Virus record (IMG/VR): IMGVR_UViG_3300032954_000037
Span: 1-41,793 of that record
Origin: a virus
DNA: 41,793 nucleotides
Direction: 5' to 3' (one strand)
Part shown: in pieces, positions 32,250-40,115 of the stretch
Position numbering within the stretch: the first letter of the stretch is position 1
How the letters are laid out: each line of letters starts with the position of its first letter
Made by a program: the position numbers and the translations under genes
Notes under the pieces: generated by a model
Told to the model about the DNA's origin: nothing
The model's input: the letters and a program-made list of their open reading frames with translations, nothing else
Database searches by the model: none

Positions 32250-33526
32250 TGAAGCGAACGACGTATATGGCGCAGAGGGCGATTAGAATAACGTCAATCA
32301 TTTCGGCGATGATAGCGCTTTTTTGCGCCTTTTGCACGCCTTCACAAGCCCAAGTGCCTGTAGCCTTGATGCCTGATCCGCGCCCGCAGTTTTTCCTTCC
32401 CAATGGAACTCCGAACGCTGGCGGATGCCTTTTCTTTTTTGCGGCGGGGACCAGCACTCCAGCTCCAACCTATACAGATAGTTCCGGGCAATTTTTGAAC
32501 ACAAATCCCCTGATCTTGGATAGCTCAGGGTATGCCACGGTCTACCTGGCGAACAGTTCGTACAAGATAGTGGAGTACAGTTCGGGTGGAACCAACTGCG
32601 CCGCGGGAATACAGATTTGGAGCGCCGACAACGTAAACGCCTTCCAAATCGTCAACGGCTCACAGACGATCATTTTCGCCGGAGTGACATCCTACCCGAG
32701 CGGCTCACTTGGCGAAGTCGTTTATCGCACCGATCTTGGCTCGCTTTGCCTCTTTAACTCAGCGTGGGGATGCCTCGCCAACCTCAACTCAAATAACGTG
32801 TTCGCTGGCCTCACGACGCTGAACGGTGGGACATTCAACGGGAATTACGCGGGCAGTCCGAATTTCTCGGCGGGAGCAACTGGAACGTATTTTGGCAGTT
32901 CGTCAGCCAATTCTGCTGCATCTGGAGTGTTTCGCCTGGCGTCTGCTGACGTTGGCCCTTGCTGGCGCAACAACCTGAACAGCGCCGATCTGTGCATTTC
33001 GAAGAACACGAATGACCAGTTCTCGTTTCCGACCGCATTTCTGGCGATACCGCCGATCATTGGGAACCAGACTCCGAACACAATCTATACCTCGACACTG
33101 AACGTGACAGGGCCCATCGCGGAGATCAATGGAGTGCCCACGAGCGGGCCAAATGGTGTGCCGGGTATCTTCGGCCTGTCGAACAACACGGCGCAGGTAG
33201 CGAACATCACGAATCAGAGTTTGGTCGCGGTGCCGACGAGCGGCCTCTATCGCGTATCTTGCTACGAAATCGTGACCACGCCGGGCACAGTCAGCTCGAC
33301 GCTTCCGAACTGCGTTATCAACTACACCGACGAGGACAACAACGTCGCGCAGACGGTGACGGTTGCCACGGGCGGTGGAGGAAACACCACGACCACGCTC
33401 GCTCAGGGAACGGCTGTCATCAACGCTAAATCCACGTCCGCGATTACATTTTCAACGACGGGCTACGCGACCAGCGGAGCAACGACGATGCAATACGCGG
33501 TTCGCGTGAGAGTCGAGGGGATTTGA
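32249..33526 (+). CDS. Tail-fibre or tailspike protein with signal peptide, 425 aa
   Basis: AAGGA lies eight bases before ATG 32249. Signal peptide: K2, R3, R10, R13, a core IISAMIALFCAFC, and a cut after SQA (residue 34) leaving Gln. The mature N-terminus PDPRPQFFLPNGTPNAGGCL, then FFFAAGTSTPAPTYTDSSGQ, is the adaptor domain seen at the start of many podovirus tail fibres. Repeats SSSANSAASGVFRLASAD match the 23720 protein. The C-terminal domain is a beta sandwich (YEIVTTPGTVSSTLPNCVIN) like receptor-binding tips. Confidence 0.85.
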   Translation: MKRTTYMAQRAIRITSIISAMIALFCAFCTPSQAQVPVALMPDPRPQFFLPNGTPNAGGCLFFFAAGTSTPAPTYTDSSGQFLNTNPLILDSSGYATVYLANSSYKIVEYSSGGTNCAAGIQIWSADNVNAFQIVNGSQTIIFAGVTSYPSGSLGEVVYRTDLGSLCLFNSAWGCLANLNSNNVFAGLTTLNGGTFNGNYAGSPNFSAGATGTYFGSSSANSAASGVFRLASADVGPCWRNNLNSADLCISKNTNDQFSFPTAFLAIPPIIGNQTPNTIYTSTLNVTGPIAEINGVPTSGPNGVPGIFGLSNNTAQVANITNQSLVAVPTSGLYRVSCYEIVTTPGTVSSTLPNCVINYTDEDNNVAQTVTVATGGGGNTTTTLAQGTAVINAKSTSAITFSTTGYATSGATTMQYAVRVRVEGI

Positions 33527-36216
33527 TGAAAAAACTACTCTTTCTTTTCTTGCTCTGCGCACTCCCGGCGTTCGGGCAGCGCAACTATTCCAATCCTCTC
33601 GGCGCGAATCTCAGCGTGCAGGACGCCGGAACCTGCTCAACCACGGGCAGCTTTGCATGGCAGTCTCTTCCGACGAACGCGGGAACGACGACCGTAAACC
33701 TCGCGGGGACATTCAACGCCACCGTGACGATCCGCGAGTCGAACAATGGCGGCGGAACCTGGACGACAGCAACGACTTTGGCGGCTGCGGGAACCAGCAC
33801 TTTCAGCACGAATGGATTCACCGATCTGTGCGCGGACGTGACGACCTATTCAAGTGGAACGATCAACGTAACGATCACAACGGGCATTCTTCAGGTGCAG
33901 AGTATCGTCACTACTGGGGGCGGAAGCTCCGTCACCGGGATAGATCAGCTACCCCAAGCTAATCTGATGGCTGACTATCAGTTCCTTGCTGGTGAATCTC
34001 CTTGCTCTGCCCCGGACCACTCTGGCAAAAATCAGAATGTTACCGGCTGCGTTGGAGTCTCCCCCACGATCCAATCCACAACGGGAGGCTTAAGTCTTGT
34101 AGGCACGGGCGCGCTGAGCGTTCCTGCATCTCTCAATTCGGCCCTCTCCGCTCTGGCTTACGTCTGCTTTCAGCCCGGAGGTTTGACGCAAGCCGCGCAG
34201 CCGATCATTCAAGGAAACAATGGAGCATCCACATCAATCACTTGGGAGCTTTATCAGAACACGGCCTCGGATCCCTGGGGCAATGCGATCACTGGGAACT
34301 ATCGCTTCCGCACGCTTTCAGTGGGAAACACGTTCAAATCTTCCTCGGTGGACGCTTTTGCCGGTTGCGGAGTGATCGCGGTTTCTTTTGATTCAACGGA
34401 CCGTTTCTGGATCAACAACCAAGAAGTTCTGTATGCCCAGACCTTCACTTCGGCGGGACTGCAGACGGCAGGGAATTATCAGATCGGCGGCGTGTCCGGC
34501 GCGTACTCCACGATGACGATCTACGAACTGGCGTTTTACAGTTCGGTTCTTACGACGCAATCCGAAGCTCAGGCATCGCAGTTTATGAACTCGTTCGCGG
34601 CAACCCGGACCGCGTTCAATTCGAATCAAAATGCGCCCACGCAATTCCTTTCGACCACTTATCCGACTGACTCGAATAATCAGCTCGTGTGCCTCGGAGA
34701 TTCACTCACGGCGGCAGGCGTTACGTACTGCAATTCTCTGACGGGAGTTGGGCAGCCCGGAAGTGCAGCGCAGCCTTACGCCAGCACGTTCCTGTTCAAT
34801 ATTTCCGATCAGGGATTGAGCGGGGCTGGAACTAAAATTCTGAACGTAACCGCGAATCACGTCGCGGGGACGCTCTATCGTCCACAGGCGCTCGCCAACG
34901 TGTTCCCCTTGTGGGCCGGGACGAACGACAACAACGCCAACATCAGCCTCCCGAACCTTCGCGGGGAGTGCGGGCAAATCCGAAGCTGGGGAGGCAAATG
35001 TCTCCTGCTCACAATGATTTCCCGCACGGGAGAGGATGTCACCAAGAACCAGCTTAATAATTCTCTGCGCACCCAGTGGTCCTCTTTTGCTGATGGTCTA
35101 GTGGACGTGGCGCAGAATGCGAATCTCGGAGCGGATGGGGCAAGTGCAAACGCGACGTATTTCAGCGATGGCGTTCACCTGACTGCCACAGGCAACGCCT
35201 TAGTCGCCGGTATGGTGCGCCGGGGAGTCAATCGCATGGTGGGAAACACTCCTCAGACTCCCCTGACTATACCACCTCAGTTTCAAAACTTGAACTATGT
35301 GACGGCGACATGTGGCGCAGGTGCCTCTTGTGCTGCTCCTTCCATCACCGTGACGGCGGGCGATCTTCTTTTCGTTGTCTGCGCAGGATTCAGCGGAGGA
35401 ACGACGTTCAACCTTCCGACAGATTCAAAGACTCAGACATTCGTGTCCGTGGCCGCAAATGCCTACATCGGCGGAGCGGTCGCGGCGTTTCAGGCATTCT
35501 ATTTCCCGAATGCGGCTTCGGGCGCAGATGTCGTCACTTGTAACAACTCAGCGAGCGTGAGCGGCAGCGTAATCGCGGTAGCTGAATATTCCGGGGTGGC
35601 GACAACCACTCCTCTGGACGCAGCGGCTACAGCATCAGGAGGCACCGCCAACTCGGTGCAGAGTGGAAACGCGACTTCCACAGGCAGTGCTGATTTGGCG
35701 ATCGGGTACGCTGGCAGTCCTTTGGCGGTTTCCTATCAACTCGTTCCACCTCCGGGGACTCTGTTACGGTCCAGCACCGCTACGCCGAATGTTTTGACCG
35801 TGAACGACTACGTTTCAGGAACCGCTGGGGCGTACAACTCGGGAGCATTCGTTCCATCACCAGCGCAAACTGTAAATTATGCAGTGGGCTTCGCTCTATT
35901 CAAGCCTGCCGGAACTCCACTTCTCACCTATACTCTCTCGGATTACGACATCTATTCGCAATGCAACCCAACAGCAGGCAGCACAACGATCACGCTGCCA
36001 GATGCCACGGGCCTGACTGGGCAGGGGTTCACGATCACCAACACGCAGGCCAGCGGAGCCAATACCTGTACGATTGGCACGACAAGCTCGCAGAACATTG
36101 TCAGCTCCGCGGGATCGGCCACGACATTCACGCTCGCCAACGGTACTACAGCGCAGTTTATCAGCGTGCTGACTTCGCCGACGGCGGGCGGCGCGAGCTG
36201 GAGGAAGATACCATGA
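33526..36216 (+). CDS. Exported receptor-binding protein with SGNH hydrolase domain, 896 aa
   Basis: Signal peptide: KK, core LLFLFLLCAL, cut after AFG (residue 17) leaving Gln. Residues about 170-350 look like a LamG/concanavalin-type jelly roll. Residues about 388-560 are an SGNH/GDSL esterase: GDSLT with nucleophile S393, GTND with N467, and DGVHLT with D548 and H551. Next is a beta-sandwich with AEYSGVATTTPLD, a pattern of secreted soil-bacterial proteins. The C-terminus is fibre-like. Probably deacylates a cell-surface glycan during adsorption. The nearby ATG at 33526 shares a base with the previous stop. Confidence 0.85.
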   Translation: MKKLLFLFLLCALPAFGQRNYSNPLGANLSVQDAGTCSTTGSFAWQSLPTNAGTTTVNLAGTFNATVTIRESNNGGGTWTTATTLAAAGTSTFSTNGFTDLCADVTTYSSGTINVTITTGILQVQSIVTTGGGSSVTGIDQLPQANLMADYQFLAGESPCSAPDHSGKNQNVTGCVGVSPTIQSTTGGLSLVGTGALSVPASLNSALSALAYVCFQPGGLTQAAQPIIQGNNGASTSITWELYQNTASDPWGNAITGNYRFRTLSVGNTFKSSSVDAFAGCGVIAVSFDSTDRFWINNQEVLYAQTFTSAGLQTAGNYQIGGVSGAYSTMTIYELAFYSSVLTTQSEAQASQFMNSFAATRTAFNSNQNAPTQFLSTTYPTDSNNQLVCLGDSLTAAGVTYCNSLTGVGQPGSAAQPYASTFLFNISDQGLSGAGTKILNVTANHVAGTLYRPQALANVFPLWAGTNDNNANISLPNLRGECGQIRSWGGKCLLLTMISRTGEDVTKNQLNNSLRTQWSSFADGLVDVAQNANLGADGASANATYFSDGVHLTATGNALVAGMVRRGVNRMVGNTPQTPLTIPPQFQNLNYVTATCGAGASCAAPSITVTAGDLLFVVCAGFSGGTTFNLPTDSKTQTFVSVAANAYIGGAVAAFQAFYFPNAASGADVVTCNNSASVSGSVIAVAEYSGVATTTPLDAAATASGGTANSVQSGNATSTGSADLAIGYAGSPLAVSYQLVPPPGTLLRSSTATPNVLTVNDYVSGTAGAYNSGAFVPSPAQTVNYAVGFALFKPAGTPLLTYTLSDYDIYSQCNPTAGSTTITLPDATGLTGQGFTITNTQASGANTCTIGTTSSQNIVSSAGSATTFTLANGTTAQFISVLTSPTAGGASWRKIP

Positions 36217-37085
36217 AACGTTTAGCATTCCTTATTGCGGCATTCGCATTCCTCTGCTCCAGTGCCCATGCCGCAATAACGCGCAACGGTCCTCCGCTGA
36301 CTCTGGAAGGCAACACGTCGGGCGGCAAGATTGCCCTGCCTGTCGCCGCTGCGGGTGACATCGTTTGGTGCGGTGTGAATCCTCTGTACGGATCAACGGC
36401 AAGCTGCTCTTGCATCGGTGGCACCGCTCACGCGATGGATTCGCAGAGTTTTCATAGTCCGGCAATTTCTTCCTTCATTGTCGAAATGGCCCTGACGGGA
36501 TGCGCCGTGGGTACGGATGTCATCACGATCAGTTCGAACGGCTCTCCCATCGAAGCTACCGTCATAGATATAACCGGGAATCCTTCGATAGACGTGTTTC
36601 TTATGAGCGGGCCTATATCCGTTGTGGCTGGAGGTTCCATTCCGACCGCTTCCCTCATGGCCGGAGCGGGAGATTATTGCCTGTCGTGGGCCACGGATGC
36701 CGCTGGGAATGGCGGTGCAGCACAGGTTCCAGTCGGCAAGGTGGGTAACCCGCCAGTCGCGGTGAACCTATTCTCGCCGGAAGGAAGTCCGAACGACGCG
36801 TACCCGGAGAATTTCTCGGACTACACGCAAAGTTCAGCGGGAACGGTTACTGCTGGCTGGCAATATCAAGGCGCGACGCCAGCCGGAGTTGTGCTGCTCG
36901 CCTGCTTCAAGCCCGCGCCGGTCGTGACGAGCATCCGTCTTTGCAGCACGATCGACGCTACTCAATGCATGAACTTCCCGGCGGGAGTCAGCACGTTTGG
37001 ACTCAATATGTACATCGTAACGAACGGTGTGCAATCTGCTGCCCCGGTGATGACGAGTTCGCTCACAATTCTGCCGAGCCAATGA
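36213..37085 (+). CDS. Exported beta-rich protein, 290 aa
   Basis: ATGA overlap with the SGNH gene. Signal peptide: K2, R3, core AFLIAAFAFLC, cut after AHA (residue 20). The mature part is beta-sandwich-like with 10 or more Cys (CSCIGG; ALTGCAVGTD) and repeats the VAAAGDIVWCG style of its neighbour, so it may be a cofibre or accessory subunit. No enzyme motif. Confidence 0.75.
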   Translation: MKRLAFLIAAFAFLCSSAHAAITRNGPPLTLEGNTSGGKIALPVAAAGDIVWCGVNPLYGSTASCSCIGGTAHAMDSQSFHSPAISSFIVEMALTGCAVGTDVITISSNGSPIEATVIDITGNPSIDVFLMSGPISVVAGGSIPTASLMAGAGDYCLSWATDAAGNGGAAQVPVGKVGNPPVAVNLFSPEGSPNDAYPENFSDYTQSSAGTVTAGWQYQGATPAGVVLLACFKPAPVVTSIRLCSTIDATQCMNFPAGVSTFGLNMYIVTNGVQSAAPVMTSSLTILPSQ

Positions 37086-37092
37086 GGGAGCG

Positions 37093-37317
37093 GTGCTCTG
37101 TAATCCTAAGCAGGGACGATGCGCGCGGTGCGGCGGGAACTATGTCAGGCACATTATCGAATGGGAGCACGGAACGCCGAAGCCCTATTGCTGCGCGTGC
37201 TTTGAGGTCTTCGTAAAAGAGTTGCTCGAGATGTATAGGGAGGCAGCGGAGGCGACTGAGGTTGCGGGCCCGTCGCCTCCTTTCTGCAATGCAAGGGCTC
37301 GTACCCTTGCACATTAG
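37093..37317 (+). CDS. Small zinc-ribbon protein, 74 aa
   Basis: GTG start with GAGGGAGC just upstream. Two Cys pairs (CARCGG and CCAC) with a short loop between make a zinc ribbon, then a helix (VFVKELLEMYREAAEATE). It bridges the fibre genes and the lysis genes. Function unknown. Confidence 0.6.
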   Translation: MLCNPKQGRCARCGGNYVRHIIEWEHGTPKPYCCACFEVFVKELLEMYREAAEATEVAGPSPPFCNARARTLAH

Positions 37318-37366
37318 AACAAGTCGAGCGTCTGATAGTCAAGTCGATGGATTACTGGAGGCCGGA

Positions 37367-37588
37367 ATGCATACGCATTATATCTGGTTGATTCTCAGCG
37401 GTGCGGGAGGACAATATGTGTTCTCGGCCCTCGTAAGCTCGATGCCTCCCTACACGGGCGCTAACTACGGGATGAAATGGCTGTTCGCTTTCCTGCACCT
37501 GATCGCCGCGAATCTCGATAAGGTTCACGTGCCGGGGAGTGCCGCCGACATTGCTGCGATGCCTAGCAAGCAAAACAACCAACCATGA
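37367..37588 (+). CDS. Small membrane-associated protein near lysis genes, 73 aa
   Basis: GGAGG seven bases before ATG 37367. The segments LILSGAGGQYVFSALVSSMP and GMKWLFAFLHLIAANLDKV are a pattern common to short proteins beside phage endolysins. Could be a holin partner. It overlaps the next gene by four bases. Confidence 0.6.
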   Translation: MHTHYIWLILSGAGGQYVFSALVSSMPPYTGANYGMKWLFAFLHLIAANLDKVHVPGSAADIAAMPSKQNNQP

Positions 37589-37812
37589 GCGTACTCGATC
37601 CAATTCGTACTAGCCTTGTCAAGCCATTGAAGCCGGGGGAATTGATGGGCTGGATACGCTTCGTGATTTTTGTCGGGCTTCTTGCGATTGGCTACGCGCA
37701 ACTGTACGGCAGGGTTGGGGATTTGCAGCGCCAGACCACGAGAATCGAGCGGTACATCAGCAGCAAGGACCCCATGTATTGGCAATCTTCGCGGTCCATG
37801 ACCGATCCGTGA
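37585..37812 (+). CDS. Single-helix membrane protein, 75 aa, candidate holin or spanin part
   Basis: ATGA overlap with the previous gene. One hydrophobic helix (IRFVIFVGLLAIGYAQLYG) followed by a soluble coiled tail. N-in, C-out anchored tails are typical of i-spanins and pinholins. It ends one base before the convergent wall-hydrolase stop. Role inferred from position. Confidence 0.55.
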   Translation: MSVLDPIRTSLVKPLKPGELMGWIRFVIFVGLLAIGYAQLYGRVGDLQRQTTRIERYISSKDPMYWQSSRSMTDP

Positions 37813-37813
37813 T

Positions 37814-38203
37814 TCACTTGAAGAATCTGAAAGCGCCAATTTGAACCGTGAACGTCATCTCAGCCGCCCATGAAGGCTCGGGGATGTCGGTGGAATAGTA
37901 CGATGTTGCCCCTCCAGTCGGGTCCTGCGGCGTGTTCGTGAACAGATTGCAGATCGCTGGCCACACCGGATCATTCGAGGCGGGGAACTTGATCGTGTTC
38001 GGGTCTTTGAGGATCGTCATGGAGCTGTACTGCGCGGGGAACATCACCACAGCCACGTAGTCGCCGCCCTTGTTTCCGTTCCACCAGGCAGACTTCGATG
38101 TCCTGTTGATGATAGACCAGGCAACTCCAGCCTGAGCTGCGCTTTCCTCGCCGCGGGCCTCGCGCCATACACACAGCGCGGCCATGAATTGAGCATAGGT
38201 CAT
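37814..38203 (-). CDS. SleB-type cell-wall hydrolase (endolysin), 129 aa
   Basis: Belongs to the hydrolase_2/SleB family: WREARGEESAAQAGVAWSII then NR, with the catalytic Glu in the REARGE motif, later FPAQYSSM and DPTGGATSYY. It would cut peptidoglycan glycan strands. I start at 38203 because GGAAGGA precedes that ATG; the longer frame upstream lacks a ribosome site. Minus strand, facing the plus-strand late operon. No signal peptide, so a holin is needed. Confidence 0.85.
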   Translation of the reverse strand: MTYAQFMAALCVWREARGEESAAQAGVAWSIINRTSKSAWWNGNKGGDYVAVVMFPAQYSSMTILKDPNTIKFPASNDPVWPAICNLFTNTPQDPTGGATSYYSTDIPEPSWAAEMTFTVQIGAFRFFK

Positions 38204-38830
38204 TTTTCCTTCCGAGTATCGGGGAACCGCAGTTTTCAAGAGGCCCAGTGCCAATTGTGCTGCGATCCCCCGATGGGTGTTAGACTCGGCTCCCTTCAAA
38301 ATCGTTCGTGGCGTCGGCATCTCAGCCGAGGATGTGCTATTCAGAGATAAACTATCCCGATTACAGTCGTTGCCTCACGGGACCGAATCCCATGCACGCC
38401 CATTTTGCGCAGTGCGGTTCTTTTGGGCTACAGGATGGCAGTGTGCGCTCACGCCAACGATTTTCGGTATCTCCCTTTTCCCTGATCTCGGTTCCCAAAG
38501 AGTTTAATCGGGTACTTTTGGAATTTACTGCGTCCCGATTCCGTTCCCCTCTGGCCTGCACAGGGCCTGGTAGTGCATCTTGTAACCTGCTCACCCGTCT
38601 GCCGGGCGCGCCACGAAATCCATCGGAGAGCCGTCGCGGCAAGGAAGCTTGGGGGCTGCTCTCCAAGTCCGTAGACCCACCCTACGGTGCAACACGTCTA
38701 ATCTCGGGGGACTCCAGGTTGCGATCCTGTCATTGTCCCCGGAGTTCCTACGCTCAGTGGACGTTACCCACCGGACCCACTTAAGGGTACCTGGCCCTGT
38801 GCTCAGGGCTATCCGAGCGCAGCGAACTCG
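38204..38830 (-). ncRNA. Gene-free structured segment, candidate RNA
   Basis: 627 bases between two minus-strand genes with no reading frame that has a ribosome site. Helices include TCGGC/GCCGA (38314/38325), CACGGGA/TCCCATG (38376/38388, five-base loop), GCGCA/TGCGC (38407/38444), GGAGAGC/GCTCTCC (38625/38658), CCGTAG/CTACGG (38669/38682, seven-base loop), GGGGAC/GTCCCC enclosing CAGG/CCTG (38707-38740), and GCCCTG-TGCT-CAGGGC (38794-38809). I looked for tRNAs and found no valid T-loop. Strand is inferred from the flanking genes. Confidence 0.4.
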
Positions 38831-39277
38831 TTAAGCGGCCGGCGGAGTGCTTTCCGGAACGGGAGTCGCTGGCGCTTCCAGATCGTTCATAATCGCCACG
38901 ACCGCGTTGACAAGACCTGCCTTTGCCGCATTCGATACTGTAGTGGCTCCGGGGAAGCGTGAAGCGACCCAAGCGTCAATCTCGGGGCCAATGTTCGTCA
39001 GGACGGTTTCGAGCTTCTGTGCGCCGCCGCCCGTTGTGGTTCCAGCCGCCTGTACGACGCCCTCGGTGACGATGGCTTGCTTGGCGATGTTGTCGATCAG
39101 GTTGTCGGCTGCCATGATTTCAGGCGAGAACTGTGGAAGCATTGCTTCGGCCACCTTGCTCGCCGTGTCCGCAACCGGCGCCGCGTCTTTCGCTACGATA
39201 CCGAGAACCTTGCCGAGAAATGAACCAACCTTCGAAAGCCAACTCTTCTTTTCTGGTGTTGCTGGCGTAGAAGCCAT
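38831..39277 (-). CDS. Phage protein near lysis genes, 148 aa
   Basis: AAGGAG lies six bases before ATG 39277. The sequence WLSKVGSFLGKVLGIVAKD, then AEAMLPQFSPEIMAADNLID and NIGPEIDAWVASRFPGA, followed by KAGLVNAVVAIMNDL, is a recurrent phage family beside lysis genes. The N-terminal helix may touch membranes. Its function is not known to me. Confidence 0.7.
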   Translation of the reverse strand: MASTPATPEKKSWLSKVGSFLGKVLGIVAKDAAPVADTASKVAEAMLPQFSPEIMAADNLIDNIAKQAIVTEGVVQAAGTTTGGGAQKLETVLTNIGPEIDAWVASRFPGATTVSNAAKAGLVNAVVAIMNDLEAPATPVPESTPPAA

Positions 39278-39287
39278 CGTTTCTCCT

Positions 39288-39968
39288 TTATTTTCCGAGT
39301 ACCGAGATTTGCCCTGCTTGACTGCCGAGGCCCAAGACTGCTTTAAGATACGCCCATGCGCGATTTTTAGGTTTAACGAAATCATCGCGGAACTTGTCGG
39401 CTACGATCTGCACGTCTTTCGTGCTAGCCGCCAGATTTTGGCTCGAAAGGACCGCATTCGATAGAAGGGGTGTAAGTTGTGCTTGTAGTGAATCGCTCAA
39501 TGACCCCATCTTTGTAGCCGACTCGGATAGCGCCGTCTCCGAAGTAGATAAAGTCAACTTCTGTTCTCTGATAAAATCCGATGACGAATCTTCCGTTTCC
39601 TGAAGTGACGTAAGCACGCCATTCAGGCTCGATTCGTCTGTCAGTGCTTGCTGTGCCAACTGATTCTCTGTTTTCGCCCATTCACGCGTACTCCGTTCCA
39701 GATTTGAAGATAAGCCTGCCACGATGCGGGTTGTTCGTGAGATGTCGGTCAACTGCGCGTTGATTCCGTGATTCGGATCACCGAAAGAGCCGTCGATTTG
39801 CTGGGCGACTTCATCCCCATGCCGCATCAGGTCGCTCGACTGCTTGGCAAGCTGCATTTCGTCCTTGCGTACCTGCCGCAGCGCCATCCCTGCCTCCGTG
39901 AAGGCGAAGGAGATTGCGCAGAGCGTCACGCACCCCAAGAGGGTTAGCAAGGTGCGGGGGAGGGTCAT
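39288..39968 (-). CDS. Membrane-anchored coiled-coil protein, 226 aa
   Basis: Start at 39968 shares its base with the stop of the 35-residue peptide (TGATG); ATG 39980 is a longer alternative. One N-terminal membrane helix (TLLTLLGCVTLCAISFAF), then a long helical, heptad-rich body (DEMQLAKQSSDLMRHGDEVA and on) with Ser/Thr/Gln-rich coils. Topology suits a spanin-like or tape-like periplasmic rod. No enzymatic motif. Confidence 0.65.
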   Translation of the reverse strand: MTLPRTLLTLLGCVTLCAISFAFTEAGMALRQVRKDEMQLAKQSSDLMRHGDEVAQQIDGSFGDPNHGINAQLTDISRTTRIVAGLSSNLERSTREWAKTENQLAQQALTDESSLNGVLTSLQETEDSSSDFIREQKLTLSTSETALSESATKMGSLSDSLQAQLTPLLSNAVLSSQNLAASTKDVQIVADKFRDDFVKPKNRAWAYLKAVLGLGSQAGQISVLGK

Positions 39969-40075
39969 CAGTCCCACCATCCCATCCTCACGCTCATTTT
40001 GATTACTGCATACCCGATAGGCAAAACGCACAGGGATAGAATAACGATCCCGAGCGCAATCGAAAGCTCTTTCAT
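39968..40075 (-). CDS. Small membrane peptide, 35 aa
   Basis: GGAGG ten bases upstream of ATG 40075. A single hydrophobic helix (IALGIVILSLCVLPIGYAVI) with a short basic, tryptophan end. Coupled to the coiled-coil membrane protein by TGATG. A small holin or spanin partner is plausible. Confidence 0.55.
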   Translation of the reverse strand: MKELSIALGIVILSLCVLPIGYAVIKMSVRMGWWD

Positions 40076-40115
40076 CGGACTTGCGCCTCCATAAGTGGCT
40101 CAGGCTGCACGGGGC

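Noticed and set aside
38365-38400. Possible T-arm (GGGACCGAATCCC)
   Set aside because: It folds as a plain hairpin; the loop lacks TTC and there is no acceptor stem.
38521-38620. tRNA-Thr-like string (GGTAGTGCATCTTGTAACC)
   Set aside because: The loop CTTGTAA looks like a threonine anticodon loop, but the flanking stem does not pair and no T-loop of the TTCRA type follows.
38308-38784. 158-codon open frame on the plus strand in the structured segment
   Set aside because: No ribosome site, composition (Ser/Arg/Pro) typical of out-of-frame reading, and it crosses several hairpins. The minus-strand frame at 38361-38666 fails for the same reasons.
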